Shown here: piece by piece, positions 42,279 through 51,835 of the stretch | How positions within the stretch are numbered: the first letter of the stretch is position 1 | Layout of the letters: each line of letters starts with the position of its first letter | Assembly: GCF_000430645.1 (NCBI RefSeq) | Contig: NZ_AUMK01000003.1 | Span: 558,001-622,000 of the forward strand | Length of the DNA: 64,000 nucleotides | Source of the DNA: Aquimarina latercula DSM 2041 | Lineage (GTDB): Bacteria; Bacteroidota; Bacteroidia; Flavobacteriales; Flavobacteriaceae | Direction: 5' to 3' | Program-made: the position numbers and the translations under genes | Notes under the pieces: generated by a model | What the model was told of the DNA's origin: nothing | Databases searched by the model: none | The model's input: only the letters and a program-made list of their open reading frames with translations

Positions 42279-43359
42279 ATTAATATACTTACTACTTCTA
42301 ATACCGGCCATTTCTCTAGCAAATGGAGATATTAGAAAGAAAGGAAAATATACAAAAGAGAAATCTATGAAGAAAGAATTTTCTGTAAGCAGTAATGCTT
42401 TATTAAAAATAAGCAACGATTATGGAAATCTAGATATAACTTCTTGGGATCAGGATAAAATCGTAATGGAAATTAATATAAAAGTTAATGGAAATGATGA
42501 AGAAAAAGTAATAGAAAAACTTGAAAGTATTGGCGTAGATTTTGAAGCATCTTCACAAATGGTAAGTGCAAGAACTACATTTAACAAAGATAGTAAATCA
42601 TGGTGGTCTAAATTCTCAGATAGTTGGGGTGGAAATAACCTAAAGCTAGAAATTAATTATACGGTAAAAGTACCAATTACAAACAGTGTAGATCTAAATA
42701 ACGATTATGGAAGTATAACTCTTGATAAGACAAAAGGGAATGCTAAAATAAGCTGTGATTATGGTCAGATCATTGTGGGCGAATTACTTGGAAATGAAAA
42801 CTATATAAGTATAGATTACACTCACAACAGTACAATAAAATATATGAAAAGTGGAAAAATTAATGCTGATTACTCAGATTTTATTTTAGATATGGGAGAT
42901 GAGGTTCTACTTAATGCAGACTATACCAAATCAAAAATAAAAGCGGTCAAAGAGCTTAATTATAACTGTGATTATGGTAGTTTAAAAGTAGAAAAAGCAG
43001 GAATTTTTAAAGGAAATGGTGATTACCTAGATACTAATATTGGAAACATAAGTAACAGTGTAAATATCAACTCTGACTACGGATCTATTGATATTAAAAA
43101 CTTAGAATCAACAACAAACAATGTCAATATTAGAACCGATTATACTGGTGTAAGTATTGGGTATGACTCTACTCTAAGTTTTGATTTTGTTATAAAAACT
43201 TCCTACGGAGGAATTAATCTTGATGACAGCATTAACACAATGAAAAAGAGTAAAGATAATTCTAGTAAAGATTACAGAGGATATCACGGAGAAAAAAACA
43301 GTGGAAATTCCATTGATATTTCTACTAGTTATGGTGGAGTTAAACTAAGAAAAAATTAA
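42253..43359 (+). CDS. Secreted repeat-rich DUF4097-like adhesin
   Basis: 368 residues with a signal peptide ending near ISLANG. The remainder consists of about twelve short rungs of roughly 18-22 residues marked by a DYG or similar turn: NDYGNLDI, NDYGSITL, CDYGQIIV, ADYSDFIL, ADYTKSKI, CDYGSLKV, SDYGSIDI, TDYTGVSI, TSYGGINL. This is the pattern of a beta-helix or beta-solenoid like DUF4097. It overlaps the upstream gene by 26 bases and precedes a DUF2807 gene. Likely a surface or periplasmic structural protein. Confidence 0.8.
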   Translation: MKMKPIYYKLIYLLLLIPAISLANGDIRKKGKYTKEKSMKKEFSVSSNALLKISNDYGNLDITSWDQDKIVMEINIKVNGNDEEKVIEKLESIGVDFEASSQMVSARTTFNKDSKSWWSKFSDSWGGNNLKLEINYTVKVPITNSVDLNNDYGSITLDKTKGNAKISCDYGQIIVGELLGNENYISIDYTHNSTIKYMKSGKINADYSDFILDMGDEVLLNADYTKSKIKAVKELNYNCDYGSLKVEKAGIFKGNGDYLDTNIGNISNSVNINSDYGSIDIKNLESTTNNVNIRTDYTGVSIGYDSTLSFDFVIKTSYGGINLDDSINTMKKSKDNSSKDYRGYHGEKNSGNSIDISTSYGGVKLRKN

Positions 43360-43378
43360 TTCAAATATTCAATCAATT

Positions 43379-44113
43379 ATGAGAACAGTAACAATCATTT
43401 TAGGCTTAGCATTATGCAGTATAACATCAATAAATGCACAATGGTGGGGAAAAGGAAAAAAAATAGAAGGAAATGGCAATGTAGTAACTAAAAACAGAAA
43501 TTTATCAAGCTACGATCAAGTAAAACTAAAAGGTAGTTTAGATGTCGCTTTAGTTGCTGGAACCGAAGGTAATATTAAAATTGAAGCGGAAAGTAATCTA
43601 ATTCCTCACGTAATCACTGAGGTAGAAGGTGATGTTCTAAAAATCTATGTAGAAAAAGAATATTATTTAAAACCAAGTAGAAATAAAATAATACTTATTA
43701 CGGTACCATTTAAAGATATATCGAAAGTAAGTTTGTCTGGATCAGGAGATATTTATTCCAAAGATACTATAAAGGCCGAATCTTTTGAAACTAGAGTTTC
43801 TGGATCAGGAGATGTAGGCTTAGAAGTACAAGCTAAGGAAATAGAAGGATCTGTCTCTGGTAGTGGTGATTTAACGCTAAAAGGTTCTGCAGAAAACCTA
43901 GAATTAAATGTAACTGGTTCTGGGGATGTGCGAGCATATGATCTTAAAGCTAAAAATGTAGATGCATCTGTGACAGGTTCTGGAGATATTAAATTAACAT
44001 CTACTCATTATTTAAAAGCACGTGTAACAGGGTCAGGAGATATTGATTATCAAGGGAATCCTGAAAAAGAAGATAAAAAAGTTTCAGGATCTGGTGATAT
44101 TACAAGACACTAA
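43379..44113 (+). CDS. DUF2807 (head GIN domain) surface protein
   Basis: 244 residues, signal peptide ending at SINAQ. It has the DUF2807 hallmark, repeats of V(S/T)GSGD every 20 residues or so: VSLSGSGDIYS, VSGSGDVGLE, VSGSGDLTLK, VTGSGDVRAY, VTGSGDIKLT, VTGSGDIDYQ and VSGSGDITRH, which give a right-handed beta-helix. The family is described as a putative auto-transporter adhesin. It is 19 bases after the DUF4097-like gene in the sigma operon, and closed by a terminator. Confidence 0.93.
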   Translation: MRTVTIILGLALCSITSINAQWWGKGKKIEGNGNVVTKNRNLSSYDQVKLKGSLDVALVAGTEGNIKIEAESNLIPHVITEVEGDVLKIYVEKEYYLKPSRNKIILITVPFKDISKVSLSGSGDIYSKDTIKAESFETRVSGSGDVGLEVQAKEIEGSVSGSGDLTLKGSAENLELNVTGSGDVRAYDLKAKNVDASVTGSGDIKLTSTHYLKARVTGSGDIDYQGNPEKEDKKVSGSGDITRH

Positions 44114-44137
44114 AAAGAAGCATATTTCAATAATCCG

Positions 44138-44178
44138 AAAACTGTTTAAGAAGTTTTACTTCTTAGGCAGTTTTTTTT
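44138..44178 (+). terminator. Rho-independent terminator of the sigma/surface protein operon
   Basis: Stem AAAACTG...AAGAAG / CTTCTT...CAGTTTT with an internal mismatch, followed by T8. It begins 24 bases after the DUF2807 gene. Confidence 0.85.
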
Positions 44179-44288
44179 ACGTCTAATAATCTTTACTTTT
44201 GTAAGTAACTTGATGTAAGCTATTAAGGGATACTTGCATCACATTAAAGTATAATGCTTTAATTAACCCCAAAACAAGAACGAACACG

Positions 44289-45023
44289 TTGCATTTTTTA
44301 TCAAAGAAAGAAATTAATCTTAAAGAAATCATTCCGCAAGGTTATGTAGACATGCACTCCCATTTATTACCTAATATAGATGATGGAGTCAAGACTGTAT
44401 ACCAATCTGCTTATATTATTGAACAATTTAGAAATTTAGGAGTAAAAAAAATTATTACTACACCTCATGTAATGCAAGAGGTATGGCCAAATACTTCTGA
44501 GATAATTAAAAGTAAACATCAAGAAATGAAACGAGTATTATCTACATTAGATCTTGATATTATACTAGAAGCTAGTGCAGAATATATGTTAGATGATTTA
44601 TTTTACCAAAGAATTAAAGCAAATGATATTATACCACTACATGAAAAATATATACTGGTTGAAATGTCAACTTTTAGCGCACCAATTAATTTAAACGAAC
44701 TTCTTTTCGAAATTAAACTAGCAGGATTCTCTCCTATTTTAGCACATCCAGAACGTTATTCGTTTTATCAAGACCATATGGATAAATACATTGAATTAAA
44801 GGAATCTGGATTTTTATTTCAACTCAATTTACTTTCTATTTCAGGATTTTACGGAGAAAAGGTTAAGAATAAATCGCTAAAACTACTAGCTGAAGGTTTT
44901 TATGATTTTGCTGGTTCTGATGTTCATAATTATCATCAATTCGAGATTCTTGAAAAAGGTTTTTTACCAAAAAATGCCGAAAAAATTTCGGCATTAATGA
45001 AAAAGAATCGATCTTTTAATTAA
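44289..45023 (+). CDS. CpsB/YwqE-type tyrosine-protein phosphatase
   Basis: 244 residues from a TTG at 44289. It is a PHP-type metal-dependent phosphatase: GYVDMHSHLLPNIDDGVKT carries the HxH ligands, with EASAEYML, HPERY and GSDVHN supplying the others. Such CpsB/CapC-type phosphatases remove phosphate from the tyrosine tail of Wzc-type kinases and regulate polysaccharide export. The Wzc gene is convergent next door, overlapping by 4 bases. An intrinsic terminator for the Wzc operon is embedded in its last codons. Confidence 0.92.
   Translation: MHFLSKKEINLKEIIPQGYVDMHSHLLPNIDDGVKTVYQSAYIIEQFRNLGVKKIITTPHVMQEVWPNTSEIIKSKHQEMKRVLSTLDLDIILEASAEYMLDDLFYQRIKANDIIPLHEKYILVEMSTFSAPINLNELLFEIKLAGFSPILAHPERYSFYQDHMDKYIELKESGFLFQLNLLSISGFYGEKVKNKSLKLLAEGFYDFAGSDVHNYHQFEILEKGFLPKNAEKISALMKKNRSFN
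44969..44995 (-). terminator. Terminator of the Wza-Wzc operon, inside the convergent phosphatase gene
   Basis: On the minus strand a 10-bp perfect stem (AATGCCGAAA / TTTCGGCATT, 3-base loop) is followed by T6. It lies 25 bases after the Wzc stop codon and within the last 10 or so codons of the phosphatase gene on the other strand. Confidence 0.75.
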
Positions 45024-47383
45024 TCTTTTGCTCCATATCCATAACCGTACCCGTATCCTACTTTATCACCTGCTGCATTTAGTAATACGGCCATATTAGG
45101 AAGACGTTTTTCTCTATAGAAATTTTCTGGAACTTGAAGTATTCTCTTATCTGAATAATTTTCTCTTACAATATAGATACTTAAATCAGAAAAATGACCA
45201 ATCAATAAAGTATCTGTTACCAAACTTACTGGTGCTGTATCTACAACTATATAATCATAATTATCTCCTAAATAATCGAACATTTCCTTCACTCTATCAT
45301 TCATCAATAATTCCGCTGGATTAGGAGGTATAACACCAGAAGGCACTACAAAAAGAGGATCATTTTCTCCTTGTTCATAAACAACATCTTCTGGTTTAAT
45401 GTCCAAATTCATAATAAAATTGGTAAATCCAGGAGTATCTTTCCCTTTTTGTAATTCAAAGAAATTATGAAACTTTGGATCACGAAAGTCAGTTCCTAAA
45501 TATGCCACTTTTTTTCCTGATATTGCCAATGTTTTTGCAAGATTAGAAGAAACTAAGGTCTTCCCTTCTCCAGAAATTGTAGAAGTAACAAAAATAATTT
45601 TACCCGTTTCCTTATGCGTACCTGCCATTAAGAAACCTAAATTTGTCCTAAGAATTCTGAAGGCCTCTGCAATAGATGATCGGCTATTTCTAGAAACCAC
45701 AATCTTACTTTTCTTACTTTTAGTTTTTGGTATAGCTCCTAAAATTGGCATAGATAACGATCTTTCTAAGTCTTCTCTAGAATTTACCTTAGTATTGAAT
45801 AGATCTAATAAATAGATAGTCAAAAAAGGCAACGCAAAACCAAAAAATATCGCTCCAAAATAAATCATCTTCTTATTTGGTGATACTGGGTAAGAACCTA
45901 AAGTAGATGCTTTATCAATTACACGTGCATTCGATAATGTGATATGACTTGTAATCTCGGCTTCTTCTCGTTTTTGTAATAAATATAAATATAATTGTTC
46001 TTTTATACCTTGTTCTCTTCCGATAGCAGTCAACTCCTTTTGTCTTAGTGGCGCATTATACAATTGACCACTAAAATACTTGTCTTGAGTTCTTAAACTA
46101 TTCAAACTTATATTAATAGAGTTTTTTGCACCGTTTAAACTAGCAATTAACCCTTGTCTAAGTGAACCAATTTGCTCATCAATATTAACTACAACGGGAT
46201 TTTGTACACTAGAAGATTTTAATAATCTTTTTCGTTGACTTATTAATCCATTATAACGAGCTACGGTTGATGTAATCGAAGGATCATCAAAACCAAGTGT
46301 TGAAGGTAAAATATCATATTTACCATCTTGACTAAGTACAAAACGTCTGGTTGATTCAATTTTTCTTAATTGAGTTTCAAATCTATTGATTTCTTGTAAA
46401 TTTCTAGAATCAATATCGGCAACTCTCTGCGTTTGTGCAGACACATCATTAGTCAATCCAAATTTAGATTTATAACCTGCAGCTTCATCATCCACTTCAG
46501 ACAAGTCACCAGAAATTAGATCTAATCTCTCATTAATAAAACCAGCTGTTCTAGCAGATGTCAATTTCTTATTTTCAATAGTAGATTTGTTATACTCCTC
46601 TACCAAATTGTTGATGATATCTTTTGCCTTTTCCTTTACTGGATCATTTAAAGACAATTTTACGATTGAAGATCCTTTGCCTATCGTAATAACAGATAAT
46701 TTATTTCTATAACTCTGAGCTACAATATTTACCGGAGTTATTTTAATATGTATAACTTTTCCTTTGTTTGATTCGATCCCATCAATGTTTGGAGTTATTA
46801 CGATATCTCCAATACTAGTATTAATGGTCTTTCCAAAAGAGTGATCACTCAATTTCTGTCCTTCTTTATCTACGAACGAAAAAGAAGTCTGCGAATTAAT
46901 TAAAACTCTAAAATTCTTTGATTTTGTATGAACTATAGAATCTGCAGATAAAAAATTAATCTCAATTAAAGATTTAGGATAATTTTCCGATTCAAGAACC
47001 CTACCTTTGGTAAAATATTGAACATTTAATTTCAAATTATTTACCACGTTGGTAAGCAATGTTCTGGATTTTATAATCTGAATCTCATTTTCTATTTTAT
47101 TCTTAGAATCATCTAGTAAACCAAGATCTTTAAAAGCTGACAGTTCTGATTCACTAACACTCTCCTCCTGAGAAATTAAAATTGTACCAGACACATTATA
47201 TTGAGGTATGGTATAGCGTATATGTAAATATGCCAAAGTTCCAAAAACAACAACACTTAGTAAAAACCAATACCATTTTTTTACATACTTTAAAATCTCA
47301 TCTCTAAAATTGAAACTTGACTTAGGAGCATCAATAAAGGTGCTGTTATCAGTAGTATTATCGGAATTATTATTAGAAATCAT
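45020..47383 (-). CDS. wzc: Wzc-type tyrosine autokinase for polysaccharide export
   Basis: 787 residues. An N-terminal Wzz-type domain with two transmembrane helices (about 36-56 and 505-525), a long coiled-coil periplasmic part, then the cytoplasmic BY-kinase: Walker A TISGEGKTLVSSNLA, Walker A' LGTDFRDPKFH and Walker B YDYIVVDTAP. The C-terminus has the tyrosine cluster YGYGYGYGAKD, the autophosphorylation site. It controls chain length and export with the Wza protein encoded just upstream (7-base gap). Dephosphorylated by the CpsB-type phosphatase. The C-terminal cluster is short but complete. Confidence 0.95.
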   Translation of the reverse strand: MISNNNSDNTTDNSTFIDAPKSSFNFRDEILKYVKKWYWFLLSVVVFGTLAYLHIRYTIPQYNVSGTILISQEESVSESELSAFKDLGLLDDSKNKIENEIQIIKSRTLLTNVVNNLKLNVQYFTKGRVLESENYPKSLIEINFLSADSIVHTKSKNFRVLINSQTSFSFVDKEGQKLSDHSFGKTINTSIGDIVITPNIDGIESNKGKVIHIKITPVNIVAQSYRNKLSVITIGKGSSIVKLSLNDPVKEKAKDIINNLVEEYNKSTIENKKLTSARTAGFINERLDLISGDLSEVDDEAAGYKSKFGLTNDVSAQTQRVADIDSRNLQEINRFETQLRKIESTRRFVLSQDGKYDILPSTLGFDDPSITSTVARYNGLISQRKRLLKSSSVQNPVVVNIDEQIGSLRQGLIASLNGAKNSINISLNSLRTQDKYFSGQLYNAPLRQKELTAIGREQGIKEQLYLYLLQKREEAEITSHITLSNARVIDKASTLGSYPVSPNKKMIYFGAIFFGFALPFLTIYLLDLFNTKVNSREDLERSLSMPILGAIPKTKSKKSKIVVSRNSRSSIAEAFRILRTNLGFLMAGTHKETGKIIFVTSTISGEGKTLVSSNLAKTLAISGKKVAYLGTDFRDPKFHNFFELQKGKDTPGFTNFIMNLDIKPEDVVYEQGENDPLFVVPSGVIPPNPAELLMNDRVKEMFDYLGDNYDYIVVDTAPVSLVTDTLLIGHFSDLSIYIVRENYSDKRILQVPENFYREKRLPNMAVLLNAAGDKVGYGYGYGYGAKD

Positions 47384-47390
47384 ATATTGC

Positions 47391-48182
47391 CTATCTTAAA
47401 ATAAGTGCTAATGCAGCTAAACCTACACTTATTACACGCAAAACAATTCCAACTGTTTTATCTTGTCCTTTAGAACTCTTTATTCTGGCGTCATTAGGTT
47501 CGACATATAACACATCATTTTGAGCCAAATAATAAACTGGAGAATCAAAAATAGATTTAGAAGTAAGATCTACTTTATGATAGGTATTAACTCCGTCATT
47601 TTCTCGAATCACCATAATATTACCTCTTTTTCCCATAATAGTTAGGTCTCCTGCTAAACCGATAGCTTCGATAATAGTAATTCTTTCGTTAGGAATTGTA
47701 AAAGAACCAGGTCGTCCAACCTCACCTATAACAGTGATTTTAAAGTTTTTAAGTCTAACATTTACTATAGGATCTTTTATATAGATTTTTAGTTTCTCCT
47801 TTATCATATCCTTAATTTCAACTCGAGTTAAGCCAGAAATTTTTAATTTTCCTAATACCGGAAAATCAATATTTCCATCTTCATCGATCAAATATGTAGG
47901 TTCTACGCCTCCACTTGCAGCAGATGATCCTGCACTATCACCAGAAGGAGAAGGTAAACTAGCTCCTTGCATTAAATTAAAAGGTCTTGCAGCATCCATA
48001 TCGGTTGCAGAAACTAAAATACTTACTACGTCATCCACCTTAAAAACTGGTGTAAATGAATTCGTAGATTTAATTTTTTCTAAATCCTTCGATTCTTGAA
48101 AATAGACAACATCAGTAGGTGTTTTGCAAGAAAAAACAAATGATGATACTACTAATAAAAGTAAAAACTTGATTGAATGCAT
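47391..48182 (-). CDS. wza: Wza-type polysaccharide export lipoprotein
   Basis: 263 residues; lipobox VFSC at about 16-19. The poly-export domain (starting near VFKVDDVVSILVSATD) and one SLBB domain (KITVIGEVGRPGSFTIPNERITIIEAIGLAGD) are visible, followed by a C-terminal transmembrane strand/helix (SVGLAALALILR). It forms the outer-membrane channel. It lies 7 bases upstream of wzc in the same operon; the PglF-like gene is 83 bases upstream. Confidence 0.94.
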   Translation of the reverse strand: MHSIKFLLLLVVSSFVFSCKTPTDVVYFQESKDLEKIKSTNSFTPVFKVDDVVSILVSATDMDAARPFNLMQGASLPSPSGDSAGSSAASGGVEPTYLIDEDGNIDFPVLGKLKISGLTRVEIKDMIKEKLKIYIKDPIVNVRLKNFKITVIGEVGRPGSFTIPNERITIIEAIGLAGDLTIMGKRGNIMVIRENDGVNTYHKVDLTSKSIFDSPVYYLAQNDVLYVEPNDARIKSSKGQDKTVGIVLRVISVGLAALALILR

Positions 48183-48265
48183 ATTTTAAATTCTTTAGGG
48201 CATTTTGATCTATAAACAAAAGTATAATAATATTCTTGTTTATAGCTACTATTTTAAAAAGAAGA

Positions 48266-50194
48266 CTAAACTAATACCTTTTGTACTTTGTTATTAGTTT
48301 CGTTGTTTTCGATATCGATACTTTCGAAAGTAGAATTCTTAGAAATGAACTCAGGAACAATTTCTTTAAGTTTTCCTACGATTTTATGATCTTGATTAAA
48401 TAAATTCATAATACACAAATCATCAATCTTATCCATTATTAAAGGACAATCCTCATCATCGTGCTTACTTATCATTATTTTTTTATGATATGTAGGTAAC
48501 GTATTTTCTGTATCTGCTAAAAGTTCTTCGTATAACTTTTCACCTGGTCTTAATCCAGTAATTTCAATGTCAATATCATTTGGATAATTAAGTCCTGATA
48601 ATCTGATCATTTTTTTAGCTAAATCAAATATTTTAACAGACTCCCCCATGTCAAAGATGAAAATCTCACCTCCATTACCCATAGTACCCGCTTCAATTAC
48701 CAACTGAGATGCTTCTGGAATTGTCATAAAGAAACGTGTAACATCTTTATGAGTTACTGTAAGTGGTCCTCCTTTATCAATTTGTTTTTTAAACAAAGGA
48801 ATCACTGAACCGTTAGAACCTAAAACATTTCCAAATCTCGTAGTAATAAATTTAGTTTTACTTGTTCTATGTAAACACTTGATATACATTTCGGCCACTC
48901 TTTTGGTAGCACCCATTACATTTGTAGGATTGACAGCTTTATCTGTAGAAACAAAAACAAACTTATCTACTCCATATTCTGAAGAAAGATCAGCTAACTT
49001 TCTAGTTCCTAAAACATTAATTTTAATTGCCTCACAAGGATTGTTTTCCATTAAAGGCACATGTTTATATGCAGCTGCATGGAATACCATATTCGGTTTA
49101 AACCTGTCAAATATTGTTTCTATACGTTGGTGATCTCTTATGTCAGCTACAATTGGCGTAAAATTAGTAACACCTTTGCTTAATAATTCCTGTTGAAGAT
49201 CATACAATGGTGATTCTGCTTGATCAACTAATACCAAATGTTTATATGTATAAAATGAAGCCTGTCTAACGATTTCACTACCAATAGATCCTGCCGCCCC
49301 TGTTATTAAAACAATCTTATTATCAAGTTCTCTTTTAATATTTTGATTTTCTAATGCGATCGGAGCTCTATCCAATAAATCCTCAATTTGTATTTGTTTT
49401 ATTTGAGAAACATTTAGTTTACCATCAATCCAATCATTTATTGCAGGTATAATCTTAACTTTTACAGATAACTTCAGCAAATTATCTGATATTTTAGATA
49501 AACGATGCTTATCTATATGAGGAATTGAAACAACTATTTCTGTAATATTATGTTTTGTAATATAACTTTGAGTAATTGCTTCAGAACGATATACTTTTAT
49601 TCCATTAATTGTTTTTCCAACCTTTTGTGGGTTATCATCAATAAATCCAACTACAGTTACAGATTTATGAGAATCATTTGTAATTGCAGCCAATGTTATC
49701 AAACCAGAATCACCCGCTCCATAAATCATTACTCTTGAAGAATCTCCTAATTTTGATTTTACATATAAGTAACAATATTTAAATATCAAACGACTCGTTG
49801 TAAGCGTAATAATATTTAACAAATAATGCACACATATAATTGATACCGGAATATTTAAAAGCTCTGGCATCAATGATAATCTACTAGAAACCATTAAAGC
49901 ACCGCTTAACGAAATTAATACGGTAACAGCTAAGAACAGATTATAAGCATCTCTCATCCCAGTATGTCTTACCACACCTTTATACGATCCAATTAATAAG
50001 AAACTAATCCCAGCTAACACAGTCATAACCGGAACTTGGTATATGAAATTAGTTAGATCAAAATCAAATGTAATACCAAATCTAACTACGTATGCCAAAA
50101 AGAAATTAAAAATAGTTATTGCAATATCAATAGATAATACAAGCCATTTAGATGCATGCTTATGCGAGTTATTAATTATGTAATCCTTAATCAT
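48266..50194 (-). CDS. PglF/CapD-type membrane nucleoside-diphosphate-sugar 4,6-dehydratase
   Basis: 642 residues. Four or five N-terminal transmembrane helices (about 18-130), a CoA-binding-like Rossmann domain (150-270), and a C-terminal short-chain dehydrogenase domain: ITGAAGSIGSEIVRQ binds NAD+, with FHAAAYKHVPLME, FVSTDKAVNPTNVMGATKR and GLRPGEKLYEELL. It is the family of PglF, FlaA1-like and CapD, which make UDP-4-keto-6-deoxy sugars from UDP-GlcNAc. It overlaps the DegT-type aminotransferase by 4 bases, as in di-N-acetylbacillosamine synthesis. Confidence 0.92.
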   Translation of the reverse strand: MIKDYIINNSHKHASKWLVLSIDIAITIFNFFLAYVVRFGITFDFDLTNFIYQVPVMTVLAGISFLLIGSYKGVVRHTGMRDAYNLFLAVTVLISLSGALMVSSRLSLMPELLNIPVSIICVHYLLNIITLTTSRLIFKYCYLYVKSKLGDSSRVMIYGAGDSGLITLAAITNDSHKSVTVVGFIDDNPQKVGKTINGIKVYRSEAITQSYITKHNITEIVVSIPHIDKHRLSKISDNLLKLSVKVKIIPAINDWIDGKLNVSQIKQIQIEDLLDRAPIALENQNIKRELDNKIVLITGAAGSIGSEIVRQASFYTYKHLVLVDQAESPLYDLQQELLSKGVTNFTPIVADIRDHQRIETIFDRFKPNMVFHAAAYKHVPLMENNPCEAIKINVLGTRKLADLSSEYGVDKFVFVSTDKAVNPTNVMGATKRVAEMYIKCLHRTSKTKFITTRFGNVLGSNGSVIPLFKKQIDKGGPLTVTHKDVTRFFMTIPEASQLVIEAGTMGNGGEIFIFDMGESVKIFDLAKKMIRLSGLNYPNDIDIEITGLRPGEKLYEELLADTENTLPTYHKKIMISKHDDEDCPLIMDKIDDLCIMNLFNQDHKIVGKLKEIVPEFISKNSTFESIDIENNETNNKVQKVLV

Positions 50195-51327
50195 CTCAAT
50201 ACTTTTTTAATTACCGATACAATTCTAAATAAATCTTCTTCTTCAAGATTAGACCCGCTGGGTAGGCAAAGTCCTCGATCAAATAGGTCATCAGAAATTC
50301 CATTGAGGTAGACATCACAATCTGCAAAAACAGGTTGTAGATGCATGGGTTTCCATAGTGGTCGGGATTCTATATTTTCTTTTGCTAAAGCTAACCTTAA
50401 CTTTTCTCTCATTTCATAAGAAACAGTTGTTATACAGGATAGCCATCTGTTAGAATAAAAACCTGATGGTTCTTCTAGAAATTTAATTTCTTCGAAATCA
50501 ATTAGGTTTTCTTTATAAAAATTAAAATTACTCCGTCTATTAGTAACGTGTTTGTCCAATACTTCCATCTGTCCCCTTCCAATTCCTGCAATGATATTAC
50601 TCATTCTATAATTGTGACCGATTTCAGTATGTTCATAATGTGGAGCATTATCTCTTGCTTGTGTAGCAAGAAAAATTGCTTTGTTTTTAAGTTCAGGTTT
50701 TTTTGCTATTAATGCACCTCCACCAGAAGTGGTAATTATTTTATTCCCGTTAAATGAAAGAATCGCAATATCTCCAAAGGTTCCACATTTAACATTGTGA
50801 TAAGAACTTCCTAAAGATTCTGCGCTATCTTCCAAAACAGGAATACTATATTTCGAAGCTATTTTATGTATCGCTTCTACTTTATATGGCATACCATATA
50901 GATGTACTGCAATAATAGCTTTTGGCTTTTTACCTTTTTTTGCTATTCTGTCTTTTATAGCTAATTCTAGTTGCTCAGGACAAATATTCCAAGTTTGTTC
51001 TTCGCTATCTATAAAAACAGGATTTGCACCAAGATATACTATCGGATTTGCTGAAGCGGCAAATGTCATACTCTGACATAATACTTCATCTCCTAAAGTA
51101 ACTCCCAAAAGTTTAAGTCCTAAATGTAGAGCTGCTGTCCCCGAACTAAGCGCTGCTACATTACTACTTTCTCCGAGATAATTCTCAATGTCATTTTCAA
51201 AACCATCAACATTTGGACCTAAAGGGGCTACCCAATTAGTATCAAACGCTTGTTTTACATAGCTTTGCTCCGTTCCCCCCATATGTGGTGAAGAAAGCCA
51301 TATCTTCTTGGACTCTACTGCATTCAT
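50191..51327 (-). CDS. DegT/DnrJ/EryC1/StrS aminotransferase (PglE-like)
   Basis: About 378 residues from the ATG at 51327; an earlier ATG at 51339 adds MGKI and is possible. PLP enzyme with the Schiff-base Lys196 in ILSFNGNKIITTSGGGALI. Other hallmarks: NWVAPLGPNVDGFE, LSSGTAALHLGLKLL, VLEDSAESLGSSY and RMSNIIAGIGRGQM. It would aminate the 4-keto sugar made by the neighbouring PglF-like dehydratase (4-base overlap). Similar to PglE/PseC. In the transcript it precedes the dehydratase, Wza and Wzc. Confidence 0.94.
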   Translation of the reverse strand: MNAVESKKIWLSSPHMGGTEQSYVKQAFDTNWVAPLGPNVDGFENDIENYLGESSNVAALSSGTAALHLGLKLLGVTLGDEVLCQSMTFAASANPIVYLGANPVFIDSEEQTWNICPEQLELAIKDRIAKKGKKPKAIIAVHLYGMPYKVEAIHKIASKYSIPVLEDSAESLGSSYHNVKCGTFGDIAILSFNGNKIITTSGGGALIAKKPELKNKAIFLATQARDNAPHYEHTEIGHNYRMSNIIAGIGRGQMEVLDKHVTNRRSNFNFYKENLIDFEEIKFLEEPSGFYSNRWLSCITTVSYEMREKLRLALAKENIESRPLWKPMHLQPVFADCDVYLNGISDDLFDRGLCLPSGSNLEEEDLFRIVSVIKKVLR

Positions 51328-51724
51328 AATTTTCCCCATTAATTAATGAACAATAATTTATCCTCAACAATTACAACATATATGCCGTAATCATCAATTT
51401 CTTTATTAATACTCTAAAAATTTTAGGAAGAAGGGGGTAGTACTTCCAACTTGTATTTTTCTCTTACTTGCTTTAACCAATGCTAAAATAGTTTAGTTAC
51501 ATTAAATATCATTAGAAAAACTCATATTTTAGATGGAATACTTAAAAAATGCGTTTAACAGCATAGCTAGTTTGTAATTACATCTAAAACAAGGGGTTTA
51601 CCGTAAGAAAATTACTATATATTCCTACGTATAATATCCGTAAAAACTTACAAAAAATAATTCAGTATTCTCTAAACTACCTAACAACAGCACTTTTAAC
51701 ATTTTTTAAACAAATTTTATAAAA

Positions 51725-51787
51725 TAATTTACCAGTAATTTCTTACTTATTCTGTTTTGGATATTCTATGCAATTATACTGGTAAAT
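51725..51787. promoter_or_regulatory. 12-bp inverted repeat, candidate regulatory site
   Basis: AATTTACCAGTA (51725-51736) and TACTGGTAAATT (51776-51787), perfect, 39-base spacer, 220 bases before the MBOAT start. May be two half-sites or an RNA structure. Confidence 0.35.
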
Positions 51788-51811
51788 TTTGACAAACTAA
51801 TGAGGAAATTG

Positions 51812-51835
51812 CCTGTTTCTTAACAGGGTTTTTCC
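51812..51835 (+). terminator. Weak terminator-like hairpin upstream of the MBOAT gene
   Basis: CCTGTT-TCTT-AACAGG followed by GTTTTT. A 6-bp stem with a short T run in the plus direction, 175 bases before the MBOAT start. It could be an attenuator in a leader, or chance. Confidence 0.3.
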
